A stretch of DNA of 64,000 bases from Scybalousia_A sp052170555 (GTDB lineage Bacteria > Bacteroidota > Bacteroidia > Bacteroidales > P3): positions 124,001 through 188,000 of the forward strand of contig JBQNAI010000002.1 in the NCBI GenBank assembly GCA_052170555.1. The letters are read 5' to 3'. A program made the position numbers and the translations under genes. The notes beneath the pieces were generated by a model. That model made no database searches. It was not told the DNA's origin and was given only the letters and a program-made list of their open reading frames with translations. This document shows positions 1 through 7,858 of this stretch, piece after piece (positions within the stretch are counted from its first letter, which is position 1; every line of letters starts with the position of its first letter).

Positions 1-771
1 GTGAGTGGAATGAATCGAAGTAGTTATATTTACGTAAATGGATTGAAAGTAGGGTACGTAAAAGAGATAACACCAATGGACAATCACAATAAGCATTTTT
101 TAGTTGAAATAGCTATAGATAAAAAATTAGAGATCCCCAAAGATTCTCGTTTAATATTATTTTCTAATGGATTGTTGGGGAACAAAAATTTAAGAATAGA
201 TATTGGAGATAGTCCTCTAATGCTTGCAGATAAGGATACGTTATTAGGGTATGTAGAGAAGGGAATAATTGACGGATTATCTGCAAAAATATCCCCGGTA
301 ATGTCAGACTTATCTTCTGTTATTAAAAGAATAGATACCTTAACAGCAGCAATGAATCATACATTCAATGTACAAAGTCAAGAAAATATTCGCCAAACTC
401 TCAATAATATTAAATCTGTTTCAAGCAAACTTGACAATATAGCTCAGAGTACGAGTAATTTGTTGGAAAAAGATAAAAACAAGTTAAATAATATTGTAAC
501 AAATATAGAAACAATAACACGCAATGTATTATCCATTACTGACAGTATTGATGCAAATAAAATAGCATCTACATTGAAGGATGTAAATGCCTCCCTTCTC
601 AGTTTGAATTCCATGTTAAGAAAAATAGAGAAAGGCAATGGTAATTTGGGACAATTACTTAATGATGAACAGCTATACATCAATTTAACGGAAAGTACAA
701 AGAATCTTAACTTGTTGTTAGAAGATATCAAAAAGAATCCTAAGAAGTACATCAATATCAAACTTCTTTAA
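1..771 (+). CDS. MCE/MlaD-family lipid-transport protein, 5'-truncated by window edge
   Basis: The frame is open from the first base of the window, and the usual N-terminal transmembrane helix and first MCE strands are missing, so this is the 3' part of a gene that begins before the window. Visible MCE features are the YVNGLKVGYV stretch at residues 11-20 and the following GLLGNKNLRIDIG segment, where the family has its GLLG-E-Y-I pattern. Residues about 100-240 form a long helical, Asn/Ser/Leu-rich coiled-coil-like tail ending in NPKKYINIKLL, close to the NPKRYV ending common in Bacteroidota MlaD proteins. Family members are inner-membrane-anchored periplasmic lipid-binding subunits working with MlaE/MlaF-type ABC proteins; those partners, if present, lie upstream. 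The GTG at base 1 is not a credible start. Confidence 0.85.
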   Translation: MSGMNRSSYIYVNGLKVGYVKEITPMDNHNKHFLVEIAIDKKLEIPKDSRLILFSNGLLGNKNLRIDIGDSPLMLADKDTLLGYVEKGIIDGLSAKISPVMSDLSSVIKRIDTLTAAMNHTFNVQSQENIRQTLNNIKSVSSKLDNIAQSTSNLLEKDKNKLNNIVTNIETITRNVLSITDSIDANKIASTLKDVNASLLSLNSMLRKIEKGNGNLGQLLNDEQLYINLTESTKNLNLLLEDIKKNPKKYINIKLL

Positions 772-851
772 CCAAAATATCTCCTTTATTTTTAGAAAGA
801 GTAGTTCGTTTGATAGAAGAGCAAATATTATAAATAAAGATGAAAATCTGT

Positions 852-893
852 TTTATTCTTTTCAAGAAAGAATAAATTAATGTCCCACTTTAA
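852..893. repeat. Degenerate copy of the modular palindromic repeat
   Basis: A 10-bp inverted repeat (852-861 with 867-876) is followed by the word CCCACTTTAA. The same order, a CAAGAAAGAAT arm then a CACTTTAA block, recurs at 4727-4788, 26396-26462, 29090-29152 and 59452-59519. Here it lies about 80 bp after the MCE gene and may be its terminator. Confidence 0.5.
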
Positions 894-1159
894 CAAAATA
901 AAGTCCCATATTGGAAATTTATTTTCTAATAATAAATTACTATTTCTTGTTTATTACAATCTGCTATTTATCGTTAGATAAACATATTTTCTATTTGATA
1001 TATCCCCTGTCATAAATTAATAATTAGATAGTTACATCGTGATTCTGTTCTGTAGGAGAGGCAAACTCCTTCTTGCTCTCCTGTATAATTTATTATACTC
1101 CGTGCAGAAAAAATTACAATTGTAAAGATTTAATCCCAAAAGAAAAATATATTTATATC
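894..1159. other. Non-coding stretch
   Basis: No reading frame of note is seen on either strand. The only structure is a small hairpin with arms near 1054-1064 and 1073-1082 (AGGAGAG-GCAA paired with TTGCTCTCCT, one bulged G). The stretch may be the further decayed tail of the locus to its right. Confidence 0.4.
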
Positions 1160-1347
1160 TTATAAACCTTTTATATCAAAACCCTCCTGTTTTTAGAATA
1201 ACCTTCTATGTAACAATTTTGAAATATGGTACCCTTTTTATCCACATTCTTTAATTTATCTGCAATTTCTTTACCAAGATTTAGCCCAAGATTTTACACC
1301 CCTTTGTATCAATTCGGTATTCTTTCAATTTTAAGATTAGACAACAT
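1160..1347 (-). pseudogene. Possible remnant of a SIS-domain (GmhA/KpsF-like) sugar isomerase
   Basis: Starting at an ATG at 1347 on the minus strand, interrupted frames read KIERIPN, then LGKEIADKLKNVDKKGTI, then EGYSKNRRVL. These resemble, in order, the N-terminal helices of phosphosugar isomerases with a SIS domain and their GRFKKNRRALP segment. At least three stops or frameshifts interrupt it, and the glycine-rich CGNGGSA loop is not recovered. It sits directly downstream of a decayed cytidylyltransferase/GHMP-kinase gene, which fits a heptose-type sugar-nucleotide operon where such an isomerase is expected. The match is short, so the call depends partly on context. Confidence 0.35.
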
Positions 1348-1360
1348 GTTTATCTTTTTT

Positions 1361-2511
1361 TTAATTGCCTTTTCTCCTTATTTTTATTCATATAGAGTTC
1401 TTTAAAAGTCTATTTACCAGCATCACCAAGCATCCTCTACCTCCTACTTTGAATGGTTTTAAATCCAAATACTTATTCCTATACTTTCTTATGTCTTGTT
1501 GCGATTCTTCATTGTCCATGTAAGGAAGCATCCTAACTTGTAAAGGAAATGATTCATTAACATAATAAACAAAACTCATTAAATCTTTCTTCATTTTTGC
1601 CTACCAACAATTATTTGCCACATCTACCAATCGTTTCATTCCTATTGGAATTACATTCTTGTCTATTTCCAATTGCGTACATAAACATCTATAAAATATG
1701 TGCACCAAACAAATATAATATTATAACTAATATAATATCTGTCTATCATTAGAATACTCTATTTTGGTTGTCAATAGGCTCCAATCATAACACTGTTTTA
1801 ACAAGCCGGAAATATATATTATCATCGTATCTTGTAGTACTGATACATACTGTTTTTAACATAGGCTCATTTTAAAAATAAAAAACTAATTCTTTAAGTA
1901 ACTTCGGATTATGGTCTGACAAATGATATAAAAAAGTTGGTTGATGACATTTCTTGTGAATGTTCTCATACTGTTTTGCTCTTAGAATTTTTGTGTTGGT
2001 TATGTGGATAGAATCATAGCCCATACTCCTTAGTGTTTAGACAAATAACCGTTGATCAATCCATATCCCTACAAATATATACGATAAGAAAGTTGGGATT
2101 TAGAGATGCTACGTAGAACAATTGTACCACGAGGCATCAAACATTACTAAGGTGTTCGTTCAAACGCAATATATTCAATACCTCTTCGTTTGCAAAATTG
2201 CCTTTTTTCTAATGTAATCCCCTCAGTATTGACAATAAAATATCAGGTTGAAATTTATTTACACTTTCTACGAAATCCATTACTCCTCTTTCTGGATTTA
2301 TGCAGACATCTTTTACATAACGGATAGACTTGACAATAAATAGTCTTTCTTTTTCTGAAGTTATGTTCCCACGGTATTTCAAATCAAAGATAGTCTCATC
2401 ACTTCAGACACCGAGATAGAGGATTCTGCATGCAGATACTTTTTTGAAAAAAACAACACGACTACTCCGAAGTAAATCTCAATACCCTGAAATAAATATA
2501 CTTTTATTCAT
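1361..2511 (-). pseudogene. Decayed cytidylyltransferase / GHMP sugar-kinase fusion gene
   Basis: Reading the minus strand from the ATG at 2511 and allowing frame changes gives a collinear series of family fragments. First come MNKSIFISGY, SDETIFDLKYRG, SEKERLFIVKSIRYVKDV, KFQPDILL and EKRQFCKRRGIEYIAFERTP, which is the order of a cytidylyltransferase-like domain. Then LRSISKSQLSYRIYL, GIWIDQRLFV, GMKRLVDVANNCW, MKKDLMSFVYYVNESF, VGGRGCLVMLV and IKIRRKGN follow the order of a GHMP kinase, with its substrate loop (WIDQ) and glycine-rich C-terminal motif. At least six in-frame stops or frameshifts break it, and the central kinase part (about 1700-2000) is barely recognisable. The start lies 10 bp after the fcl stop, so it was the third gene of a gmd-fcl operon. 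Such fusions are known in Bacteroides and are thought to make nucleotide-activated sugars. The locus looks dead. Confidence 0.8.
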
Positions 2512-2521
2512 AATGGTTATC

Positions 2522-3463
2522 CTAACGATATCCTCTACAAGGATTATTCAAAAAATCTTCATATGCTAACTTGATTCCTTCTTTCAATTCCGTTTTATAT
2601 TGCCATCCCAATTGACCTGCTTTACTTACATCAAGAAGTTTACGAGGTGTCCCATTAGGTTTGCTTGTATCCCAAAGAATTTTTCCTGTGTAACCAACAA
2701 CCTCTGCAATTAACTGAGTTAAATTCTTAATTGATATCTCTTTACCGGTACCTGCATTGACAGTCTCATTACCCGAATAATTATTCATCAAAAATACACA
2801 TAGATTAGCTAAATCCTCCACATAAAGAAACTCTCTTAACGCACTACCATCTCCCCAACAAATAACAGATGATTTCCCTGACAACTTTGCCTCATGAAAT
2901 CTCCGTATAAGAGCAGGAATCACATGAGAATTTTGTGGATGATAGTTATCATTGGGACCATATAAGTTGGTAGGCATCACACTTATATAGTCAGTTTCGT
3001 ATTGTCTGTTAAGATATTCACAATATTTCAATCCGGATATTTTTGCTAATGCATAAGCTTCATTTGTGGGCTCTAAACTGGAAGTTAATAAGCAATTTTC
3101 TTTAATAGGTTGAGGTGCTAATCGCGGATATATACAAGATGATCCTAAAAACTCCAATTTTTTGCAACCATATTGCCATGCTGCATGAATAACATTCATT
3201 TCCAATATCATATTATCATACATAAAATCCGCCAAGTGGTTATTATTTGCGATGATCCCTCCAACTTTTGCAGCGGCAAGAAAAACGTATTCTGGTTTTT
3301 CTTTCATAAAAAATTCTTCTACCTCTTCCTGTCTGGTCAAATCCAACTCCTTACGAGTACGACAGATGATATTAGTATAGCCTTGTCGGTGCAGTTCTCT
3401 AACGATTGAACTTCCTACCATACCTTTATGTCCCGCTACATATATCTTGCTATTGGTATCCAT
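2522..3463 (-). CDS. fcl: GDP-L-fucose synthase
   Basis: A 313-residue short-chain dehydrogenase that carries out the epimerase/reductase step converting GDP-4-keto-6-deoxy-D-mannose to GDP-L-fucose with NADPH, in the cytoplasm. The nucleotide-binding GHKGMVG motif lies at residues 11-17. The catalytic set is S108 in GSSCIYP, Y137 and K141 in YALAK, all at family positions. Length is normal. Its ATG shares one base with the gmd stop (TAATG at 3461-3465), so the two are translationally coupled. The product would feed fucosylated capsule, O-antigen or glycoprotein. The gene after it in the operon is a pseudogene. Confidence 0.96.
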   Translation of the reverse strand: MDTNSKIYVAGHKGMVGSSIVRELHRQGYTNIICRTRKELDLTRQEEVEEFFMKEKPEYVFLAAAKVGGIIANNNHLADFMYDNMILEMNVIHAAWQYGCKKLEFLGSSCIYPRLAPQPIKENCLLTSSLEPTNEAYALAKISGLKYCEYLNRQYETDYISVMPTNLYGPNDNYHPQNSHVIPALIRRFHEAKLSGKSSVICWGDGSALREFLYVEDLANLCVFLMNNYSGNETVNAGTGKEISIKNLTQLIAEVVGYTGKILWDTSKPNGTPRKLLDVSKAGQLGWQYKTELKEGIKLAYEDFLNNPCRGYR

Positions 3464-4545
3464 TACTTTGCATGTTGAGAATTTAAATATTGTTTTTGGA
3501 CAAATTTCATATCATGTTGAACCATTATTTTTACCAATTGTTCAAATGAAGTCTTATGAGGATTCCATCCAAGTAAGGTTTTAGCTTTCGTAGGGTCACC
3601 TAACAACTGTTCTACTTCTGCAGGACGAAAATATTTCGGGTCAACCTCAACAACAATCTTACCTGTTTTTGTGTTAATCCCTTTCTCTTCTATTCCTTCT
3701 CCTTGCCAACCTAATTCAATTCCCACTTCATTAAATGCAAGAGAACAAAATTCTCTTACAGTATGATATTCACCTGTTGCAATAACGAAATCCTCTGGTT
3801 TGTCTTGCTGTAAAATCAACCACATACATTCAACGTAATCTTTTGCATAGCCCCAATCCCTCAATGAATTCAAATTGCCCAAATACAGTTTGTCTTGATA
3901 TCCTTGTGCAATACGAGATGCTGCAAGTGTTATCTTACGAGTAACGAAGTTTTCCCCTCTTCGTTCGCTTTCATGATTAAAAAGAATACCATTTGTAGCA
4001 AACATTCCATAGCTCTCACGGTAATTTTTCGTTATCCAGTATCCATATAGTTTTGCCACCCCGTACGGAGAACGTGGATAGAAAGGTGTAGTTTCTTTTT
4101 GTGGAATTTCTTGTACCAAACCATATAATTCGGATGTTGAGGCCTGATATATTCTGCAAGATTTCTCCAATCCGCAAATCCTTACAGCCTCTAACAAGCG
4201 TAAAACACCTATTGCATCATCTTCTGCAGTATATTCAGGAACATCAAAAGACACCTTGACATGCGATTGTGCCGCCAAATTGTATATTTCATAGGGTTTG
4301 ACAGAACCAACTATCCTTATCAAGGATGAAGAGTCGGTCATATCTCCCCAATGCAAGTTAATAAGACGCTCTCGCTTCATATCTCTAACCCATTCATCAA
4401 GATAAAGATGTTCTATTCTACCTGTATTGAACGAAGATGACCTTCTCAAAATACCATGCACCTCATAACCTTTTTCCAATAAGAACTCCGCCAAAAAACT
4501 TCCGTCCTGTCCCGTAATACCCGTAATTAAAGCAACCTTTTTCAT
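3463..4545 (-). CDS. gmd: GDP-mannose 4,6-dehydratase
   Basis: A 360-residue NADP-dependent dehydratase that makes GDP-4-keto-6-deoxy-D-mannose from GDP-D-mannose, the first committed step to GDP-L-fucose. The N-terminal GITGQDG at residues 9-15 is the dinucleotide loop, followed by HGILRRSSSFNTGRIEHLY. T137 and E139 in the ASTSELYG motif and Y161 with K165 in SPYGVAK form the active site. Full length and intact. It is first in the gmd-fcl operon, with a promoter element at 4588-4595. It may also supply GDP-rhamnose or deoxytalose precursors, but the coupled fcl points to fucose. Confidence 0.97.
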   Translation of the reverse strand: MKKVALITGITGQDGSFLAEFLLEKGYEVHGILRRSSSFNTGRIEHLYLDEWVRDMKRERLINLHWGDMTDSSSLIRIVGSVKPYEIYNLAAQSHVKVSFDVPEYTAEDDAIGVLRLLEAVRICGLEKSCRIYQASTSELYGLVQEIPQKETTPFYPRSPYGVAKLYGYWITKNYRESYGMFATNGILFNHESERRGENFVTRKITLAASRIAQGYQDKLYLGNLNSLRDWGYAKDYVECMWLILQQDKPEDFVIATGEYHTVREFCSLAFNEVGIELGWQGEGIEEKGINTKTGKIVVEVDPKYFRPAEVEQLLGDPTKAKTLLGWNPHKTSFEQLVKIMVQHDMKFVQKQYLNSQHAK

Positions 4546-4587
4546 TATCTATTTTAGTTTAAGAAAAAATTTATCCCATTAATTTTG

Positions 4588-4595
4588 CAAAGCTA
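4588..4595 (-). promoter_or_regulatory. Bacteroidota -7 element (TAGCTTTG) for gmd-fcl
   Basis: On the minus strand TAGCTTTG matches the Bacteroidota TAnnTTTG -7 consensus, about 43 bp before the gmd ATG. Confidence 0.6.
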
Positions 4596-4726
4596 TGAAA
4601 TATATTAATAATCGTAAAATTTTTTCATAAAATTTTTCTAATCCTTTATTATACATAAAAAAACTCACACGAGATATCTAAAATATAACTGTTATATGGA
4701 AAAACTTTATATGACATTTCAAAAAA

Positions 4727-4788
4727 TTAATGTCAAGAAAGAATTTTTTCTTGTCAAGAAAGAATTTACCAATCTCGCACTTTAATTT
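4727..4788. repeat. Modular palindromic repeat, proS 3' side
   Basis: Two CAAGAAAGAATTT modules in tandem, the first forming a hairpin (CAAGAAA at 4734-4740 with TTTCTTG at 4747-4753). They are followed by TTACCAATCTCGCACTTTAATTT, the second conserved block of the family. It lies about 80 bp past the proS stop and could act as its terminator. It is the only notable content of the 322-bp gap 4546-4867 apart from the gmd promoter. Confidence 0.7.
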
Positions 4789-4867
4789 CGTCAATAAATA
4801 TAGAATTTACAGTGTGTAATATAATAAAAAAGTAATATTACACATTACACCTCGGATTTCTTTATTA

Positions 4868-6340
4868 TTAATAATTTCTTGCGAAGATAACTCTCCTATG
4901 TGAGGGTTTCCCGCTATATATACACTTCCCTTCTTCCTGAGTAGCACCGATAGGAATACAACGTATTGTAGCCTTTGTCTGTTCTTTAATTCTCTCTTCC
5001 GTTTCAGAAGTGCCATCCCAATGACACATCAAAAAACCTCCTTTTTCTATTTCTTTCACAAATTCTCCCCAAGAATCTACATTACGCGTTTTACTTGCTT
5101 GCAAATTCTTAGCTTTATTGAATAGATTAGTCTGTATATCCGATATTAGTTGTTCTGTTTTTGTTAAAATTTCATTTGAATGTATTATTTCCTTTTGACA
5201 TGTATCTCTACGAAATATCTCAACTTTATCCTCTTTTAAGTCCCTTGCACCTAATGTTATACGAATAGGAATCCCTTTAAATTCATATTCATTGAATTTC
5301 CAGCCTGGTTTAGTCTTTTCATCGTCATCATACTTAACCGAAATATCTTTTATTTGTAATCCTTTGACAATATTATTTGCCATTTGGTCAATTTGTAATT
5401 TTTCTTCTTCTGTTTTGTAAATCGGAATAATGACCACTTGTATCGGTGCAAGATACGGAGGGAGTACTAATCCATTATCGTCAGAATGTGTCATAATTAA
5501 CGCCCCCATTAAGCGAGTTGATACCCCCCAAGAGGTAGCCCAAACATGCTCCAATTGATTTTCTTTTGACAAAAACTTGACATCAAAAGCTTTTGCGAAA
5601 TTTTGTCCTAAAAAATGCGAAGTACCAGCCTGCAAAGCCTTACCATCTTGCATCATTGCCTCGATACAATATGTTTCCACTGCCCCTGCAAAACGTTCGT
5701 TTGCCGATTTTATTCCTCTAATCACAGGCATAGCCATATATTTTTCAGTAAAATCTGCATAAACATTCATCATTTTCAAAGCTTCATCCTCTGCTTCTTC
5801 TTTTGTTGCATGTGCAGTATGACCTTCTTGCCATAAAAATTCTGCAGTACGTAAAAACATACGTGTTCTCATTTCCCAACGAACAACATTTGCCCATTGA
5901 TTGCAAAGGATAGGCAAATCTCTGTAAGATTTTATCCATTTACGATATGTATCCCAAATAATGGTTTCAGATGTCGGACGGACAATTAAGGATTCTTCTA
6001 ATTCGGCATTGGGATCGGGGATTAGACCTTTCCCATTTGGATTTTTAGTCAAACGATGGTGAGTTACAACGGCACATTCCTTGGCAAAACCTTCCACATG
6101 TTCTGCCTCCTTTTCAAAAAAGGACTTGGGAATAAACAGAGGAAAGTATGCATTCTGGTGCCCAGTCTTTTTGAACATCATATCTAACGTGTATTGCATT
6201 TTCTCCCAAATTGCGTAACCATAGGGTTTGATTACCATACAACCCCTTACTGAAGAATTTTCAGCTAAATCAGCTCTCACAACAAGTTCATTATACCATT
6301 CTGAATAGTTTTCTTGTCTTGTTACAAAATTTTTTGCCAT
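4868..6340 (-). CDS. proS: Prolyl-tRNA synthetase, archaeal/eukaryotic-like type
   Basis: A 490-residue class II aminoacyl-tRNA synthetase charging tRNA-Pro in the cytoplasm. It has the short architecture without the bacterial insertion domain: the N-terminal EWYNELVVRADLAE block, then motif 1 and motif 2 around RPTSETIIWDTYRKW and LRTAEFLWQEGHTAH (about residues 120-180), then an anticodon-binding domain and a C-terminal region ending in FARNY. This ProRS class is the one usual in Bacteroidota, so it need not be a recent transfer. Start MAKNFVTRQENYSEW is well placed, with a TATCTTTG promoter element about 85 bp upstream. Transcribed divergently from the neighbouring lipoprotein. Confidence 0.97.
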   Translation of the reverse strand: MAKNFVTRQENYSEWYNELVVRADLAENSSVRGCMVIKPYGYAIWEKMQYTLDMMFKKTGHQNAYFPLFIPKSFFEKEAEHVEGFAKECAVVTHHRLTKNPNGKGLIPDPNAELEESLIVRPTSETIIWDTYRKWIKSYRDLPILCNQWANVVRWEMRTRMFLRTAEFLWQEGHTAHATKEEAEDEALKMMNVYADFTEKYMAMPVIRGIKSANERFAGAVETYCIEAMMQDGKALQAGTSHFLGQNFAKAFDVKFLSKENQLEHVWATSWGVSTRLMGALIMTHSDDNGLVLPPYLAPIQVVIIPIYKTEEEKLQIDQMANNIVKGLQIKDISVKYDDDEKTKPGWKFNEYEFKGIPIRITLGARDLKEDKVEIFRRDTCQKEIIHSNEILTKTEQLISDIQTNLFNKAKNLQASKTRNVDSWGEFVKEIEKGGFLMCHWDGTSETEERIKEQTKATIRCIPIGATQEEGKCIYSGKPSHRRVIFARNY

Positions 6341-6424
6341 TGTATTATTATGTTTTGGTATAGTTTTTGATAAATTTTAGTTGGTTCTCGCCGATTCACA
6401 AAAATATTTCGTGGAAAGACGATG

Positions 6425-6432
6425 CAAAGATA
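6425..6432 (-). promoter_or_regulatory. -7 element (TATCTTTG) for proS
   Basis: Minus-strand TATCTTTG fits TAnnTTTG; it leaves a leader of roughly 80 nt before proS. Confidence 0.6.
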
Positions 6433-6461
6433 CAAAAAGTTAAACTATATAAAAGAAATTT

Positions 6462-6468
6462 GAGGAGG
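6462..6468 (+). promoter_or_regulatory. Strong Shine-Dalgarno-like GAGGAGG
   Basis: GAGGAGG sits 7 bp before the ATG at 6476. Most genes in this window, like most Bacteroidota genes, show no such sequence, so this one stands out and fixes the start of the lipoprotein gene. Confidence 0.6.
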
Positions 6469-6475
6469 TTATTTT

Positions 6476-7756
6476 ATGAAAAAGTTGTATTGTAGAAACT
6501 ATGTAATTGGACTAATGTTTTTCTGTTCGGCCTTTATTTTTTACTCTTGTGGGGTAGAAGAATCCATGGTTAGTTATGATGATATATACATTGATAACGA
6601 ACAAATGAATTTTGAAGAACAAAATTATGCAAGACAAGAAAAAAGAGAAGTGTATCAAGACAAAAAATTTACTCATCAGTATAATCAGTATAGAGAGCAA
6701 ATCAACAATGATACTACTGAATCTGCTGTTCTGAATGATGATTTTACAATGGACGATTATTATGACTACGCTTACACTGCTCGTTTGCATAGATTTCATG
6801 ATATAGCTCCTATTTATGGATATTACGATGATCGTTATACTAACGTATATTGGTATGACAGAGATTTTCTTCTTTGGGGGACAAGTATCTATTATGGATA
6901 TAGATGGTGGTGGCCCACATATGGATATTATGGAAGTTGGATATGCAGTCCATGGTCTCTTTACACGGGTTACGGAAACTGGTGGGGATGGCACAATAGT
7001 TGGTATGATTATGCAATGATGGGAAGCTGGTATAATGGATATTATTACGGCTATTATGGAAGATATCCCAAGTACTATAATTCACATGATATGAATTCAG
7101 GATTTTATCGTCCAGAACATGAGGGAGGAAGATTAACAAGGGCAAATATTAATAGCAGTTCTATCGGAACAAAAAGCAGTGGAATAATAAATAGGGGCTC
7201 TTCTTCCAAATCTTTTGGGGAAGTATATAATAACCATTATGGAAACAATTCCATAGCAAGAGGAAATAATCCTGTAGTGTCAAATCACAATACAACAACA
7301 ATGGAAAATACCATTACAAGAAATCAAAAAAGGTTGCAAAAACCTATATCTTGCTTGGATAATGGTACAATAATGAGAAAAAATTCTACACTTAATTCTC
7401 ATATCCCTACTATTAATCGCAATAGTTCAACTACTAATCCTAATAAGTCAACATTAAGCCGCAATCTTGATAATTTACAAAAAAATAACAACATTAATCA
7501 ATCTACGCAAAAACGAACCTATACTCCTCCTATCCAACGACAGCAAAGAAGTTCTGAAGATTACAGAAATACTACCATAAATCGCAATAGAAATATCCAT
7601 AGAAATATTAATACAAACTCTTCTGAATCGCGTAGAATATCCTCTCCTTCTCGTAACATACGGTCTTCTAATGCTAATTCTTTCTCATCTCAATCTCGTT
7701 CTTCATCTCCTTCTAATAGAACTAATTCTACATCTAGAGGAAGCATAAGAAGATAG
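6476..7756 (+). CDS. Lipoprotein with Tyr/Trp/Gly-rich core and Asn/Ser/Arg-rich tail, function unknown
   Basis: A 426-residue protein of no family I can name. The N-terminus is a lipoprotein signal with C25 in FIFYSCG. Residues about 30-75 are acidic and Gln/Glu-rich. Residues about 95-215 are packed with Tyr, Trp and Gly in short repeats (YYGYYG, WWGWHNSW type). Residues about 225-426 are low-complexity Asn, Ser, Thr, Arg and Gln, ending in a basic SRGSIRR tail. This suggests a surface-exposed, partly disordered lipoprotein; possible roles are adhesion or matrix, but this is inference. Translation start is supported by the GAGGAGG box. The OmpP1-like barrel follows in the same direction 102 bp later. 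Confidence 0.8.
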   Translation: MKKLYCRNYVIGLMFFCSAFIFYSCGVEESMVSYDDIYIDNEQMNFEEQNYARQEKREVYQDKKFTHQYNQYREQINNDTTESAVLNDDFTMDDYYDYAYTARLHRFHDIAPIYGYYDDRYTNVYWYDRDFLLWGTSIYYGYRWWWPTYGYYGSWICSPWSLYTGYGNWWGWHNSWYDYAMMGSWYNGYYYGYYGRYPKYYNSHDMNSGFYRPEHEGGRLTRANINSSSIGTKSSGIINRGSSSKSFGEVYNNHYGNNSIARGNNPVVSNHNTTTMENTITRNQKRLQKPISCLDNGTIMRKNSTLNSHIPTINRNSSTTNPNKSTLSRNLDNLQKNNNINQSTQKRTYTPPIQRQQRSSEDYRNTTINRNRNIHRNINTNSSESRRISSPSRNIRSSNANSFSSQSRSSSPSNRTNSTSRGSIRR

Positions 7757-7858
7757 GATTTGATCCCCCAAAAAATAATAAAATTGTGATTTCAAAGTTA
7801 TAGACACAAATATAAAAGTTCTTAAAGTAATAAAGAAAATATTTTAAATAAAAGAAAT

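Noticed and set aside
444..761. A 105-codon minus-strand frame inside the MCE gene
   Set aside because: It is a shadow of the plus-strand coiled-coil coding sequence; the plus frame has clear family motifs.
1388..1594. A 68-codon minus-strand open frame that could be taken as a small gene
   Set aside because: It is collinear with the C-terminal part of the decayed GHMP kinase, with matching fragments before and after it in other frames, so it is a piece of the pseudogene.
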